From G039029935 sp039029935 (GTDB lineage Bacteria; Chloroflexota; Anaerolineae; Caldilineales; Caldilineaceae): DNA of 7,310 nt. The position numbers were made by a program, and so were the translations under genes. The stretch's first letter is position 1. Each line of letters starts with the position of its first letter. The stretch is taken from NCBI GenBank assembly GCA_039029935.1, contig JBCCFC010000695.1, positions 1 to 7,310 of the forward strand, in the 5' to 3' direction. Below the pieces are notes generated by a model that made no database searches, was not told the origin of the DNA, and saw only the letters and a list, made by a program, of their open reading frames with translations. This document shows positions 6,065-7,310 of this stretch, piece after piece.

Positions 6065-7192
6065 ATGGAAACCAAGACTGAATCAGAAATCAAGCAGAAT
6101 GAGCCCGAAACAAAAAAGAATGAAACTGATAGTCCATTGAAACGGCTTATCGGTATGGCACCGATTGATTTTTGCCGAATGGCTTTTGAAGACACAAGTC
6201 TCTCGTGCTGAAGAGGCTAATATTGAATTGCAACCTGACCCAACACCTATTTCTGCCGATACGCTCTATTGGATTACGTTGGCGGAACCGATGGTTCACG
6301 AGTCTGGTGCATTGAAAGGGCAACTCTATCATCGAGTACTCTTGCATATCGAGTTTCAGGGCAAGTCAACGTGGAGACCGATGCGTCTGCGTGAATTAGA
6401 TTATATTGTACGTGTGCTGAACAAGGAACCAACGGCGCGAATTCACAGTGTGGTCATCTATGTAGGTCAAGGTGTCGGGGCACGAGATAAGGGACATTAC
6501 CAAGTATTTGGCATGGGCAGCCGTGTTACGTTAGAATGGCGATATGACACGGTTCGGTTCATCTGTGGGACTGGACTGCCAAGAAGATATTGGCGTTGAA
6601 TCGCCCCGCATTGTTGCCCTTGATTGGACAAACCAATATTGAAAATCCAGACGAAATCATTCCACAGGTTTACAAGGCGATTAAATCTGTGCATAGCGAG
6701 GAAATGAAACAGCGGTTGTTGTTTGAATTGCTGGCATTGTTACGAGATGAGGAGTTAATCAAAATGGTTGAAACATTGATCAGACAAGATGAGTGGGCAT
6801 TGGATACACCCTTTATTCGTCGTTTGCGTGAGGAAGGACGTACTGAGGAGCGTGAAATATGGAAGGCAATAAGTGAGACATGGAACGCTGAACGTGCTGA
6901 ACTTTACTTAGAACGTGAAATGAACGAATTAAGAATGGCAAACCTCATCAAAACACAGCAAGCAGAACGTGAAGCACGCCGCCAAGGGATGTTAAAATTT
7001 ATGGCATCACGCTACGATCCTTCTGTGTCAGAATATTTACGCGTACAGGAGCTTCTGTCCACCATCGACAGCAATGAAAAACTTGAAGCTATCACCAACG
7101 CCATTATGCGGTTTAGCGATTTTGGACAATTTTATTTGATGGTGGAAGAAGCAGCGAAGGCGGAGCAGAATGCAGATACAGGGGAACTCTAG
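6065..7192 (+). pseudogene. Rpn-like PD-(D/E)XK nuclease family gene, broken by two frameshifts
   Basis: Three consecutive open segments join into one 375-residue protein if two single-base indels are corrected. The first (6065-6172) gives an acidic leader and 'SPLKRLIGMAPIDF'. One extra T in the T5 run 6169-6173 shifts the frame, and the second segment (6174-6563) continues 'AEWLLKTQ' through 'ADTLYWI', 'LLHIEFQGK', 'MRLRELDYIVRVL' and 'YDTVRFI'. One missing base at 6563 then leads into the third segment, 'LWDWTAKKILALNRPALLPL', and the charged C-terminal 'TPFIRRLREEGRTEERE' and 'ARRQGMLKFMASRYDP'. Order and motifs match Rpn/transposase-associated PD-(D/E)XK proteins. Asp65, Glu96 and Gln98 (corrected numbering) are the probable catalytic positions in the D...ExQ variant. 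Rpn proteins promote RecA-independent recombination, and many family members are uncharacterised. Outside the two indels the frames are clean, so the damage is recent or a sequencing error. Confidence 0.8.
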
Positions 7193-7229
7193 ACGGCGTT
7201 GGTGCGCAGTATAAATTCGGCGTCTGTTC

Positions 7230-7310
7230 ATGAAACAGCAATCACAACCAAGCCGTCTAACCACGACACAAGCGGCCAAATACATCCGTGACCAACTGGG
7301 GATCACCAAT
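7230..7310 (+). CDS. Helix-turn-helix (excisionase/MerR-like) DNA-binding protein, N-terminal fragment
   Basis: The first 27 codons are present before the window ends. 'RLTTTQAAKYIRDQLGITN' (9-27) is the pattern of the first helices of a winged helix-turn-helix of the HTH_17/excisionase type ('LTT-QAAKYL---G'). These occur in excisionases, antitoxin-like regulators and small DNA-binding proteins. The frame is closed by TAA at 7212, so ATG 7230 is the first usual start. No good Shine-Dalgarno site is visible before it. It follows the Rpn-like gene by 37 bases on the same strand. With so little sequence, the family call is tentative. Confidence 0.5.
   Translation, partial: MKQQSQPSRLTTTQAAKYIRDQLGITN

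Noticed and set aside
6555..6600. Programmed -1 ribosomal frameshift in the Rpn-like gene
   Set aside because: No X-XXY-YYZ slippery heptamer is present at the frame change and no following stem-loop stands out. A simple base loss explains it better.
7191..7258. Inverted repeat AGACGGC/GCCGTCT around the start of the HTH gene
   Set aside because: The seven-base arms are 54 bases apart and the second arm is inside coding sequence, so this is likely chance.

Overview
The window looks like a chromosomal stretch of a bacterium, most likely Chloroflexota (Anaerolineae/Caldilineae type). This is inferred from three things: a Tat-dependent lipoprotein sugar-binding protein with an LVAC lipobox, an Rpn-like nuclease of the kind abundant in that phylum, and a small 'GPGIAWY' protein type that I associate from memory with Chloroflexota and Cyanobacteria. 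Base composition appears close to balanced. No tRNA, rRNA, CRISPR array, transposase or phage gene was seen. The taxonomic assignment is moderate at best, because no marker gene is present. The left half (1-4298) is transcribed on the minus strand. Reading from its 5' end, it carries a six-bladed NHL beta-propeller protein, a two-part protein of unknown function, a sugar phosphate isomerase/epimerase-like TIM barrel, a Tat-exported sugar ABC transporter binding protein, and the first 28 codons of an ABC permease that runs off the left edge. The first three genes are separated by only 35-40 bases and are probably cotranscribed. A 177-base gap before the binding protein may hold its own promoter. 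A long AT-rich hairpin built of 7-base units lies between the binding protein and the permease, where it could lower expression of the downstream genes. The right half (4523-7310) is on the plus strand. A phytanoyl-CoA dioxygenase (PhyH) family Fe(II)/2-oxoglutarate enzyme is followed 27 bases later by a DJ-1/PfpI family protein, probably as an operon. An Rpn/PD-(D/E)XK nuclease-like gene follows, broken by two single-base frameshifts, and then the start of a helix-turn-helix (excisionase/MerR-like) protein cut by the right edge. The 224-base divergent region 4299-4522 should hold the promoters for both halves. Taken together, the left half plus the PhyH/DJ-1 pair looks like a small uptake-and-modification locus for a sugar or sugar-like compound. 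The transporter imports it, the TIM barrel isomerizes or epimerizes it, and the dioxygenase may hydroxylate it or a related molecule. The substrate cannot be read from the sequence. The Rpn-like gene and the HTH gene look like an unrelated accessory tail. I do not see a clearly new defence or mobile system. The most unusual items are the heptamer hairpin, the fusion protein with an L7/L12-like tail, the TIM barrel with an apparently substituted metal ligand, and the doubly frameshifted nuclease.
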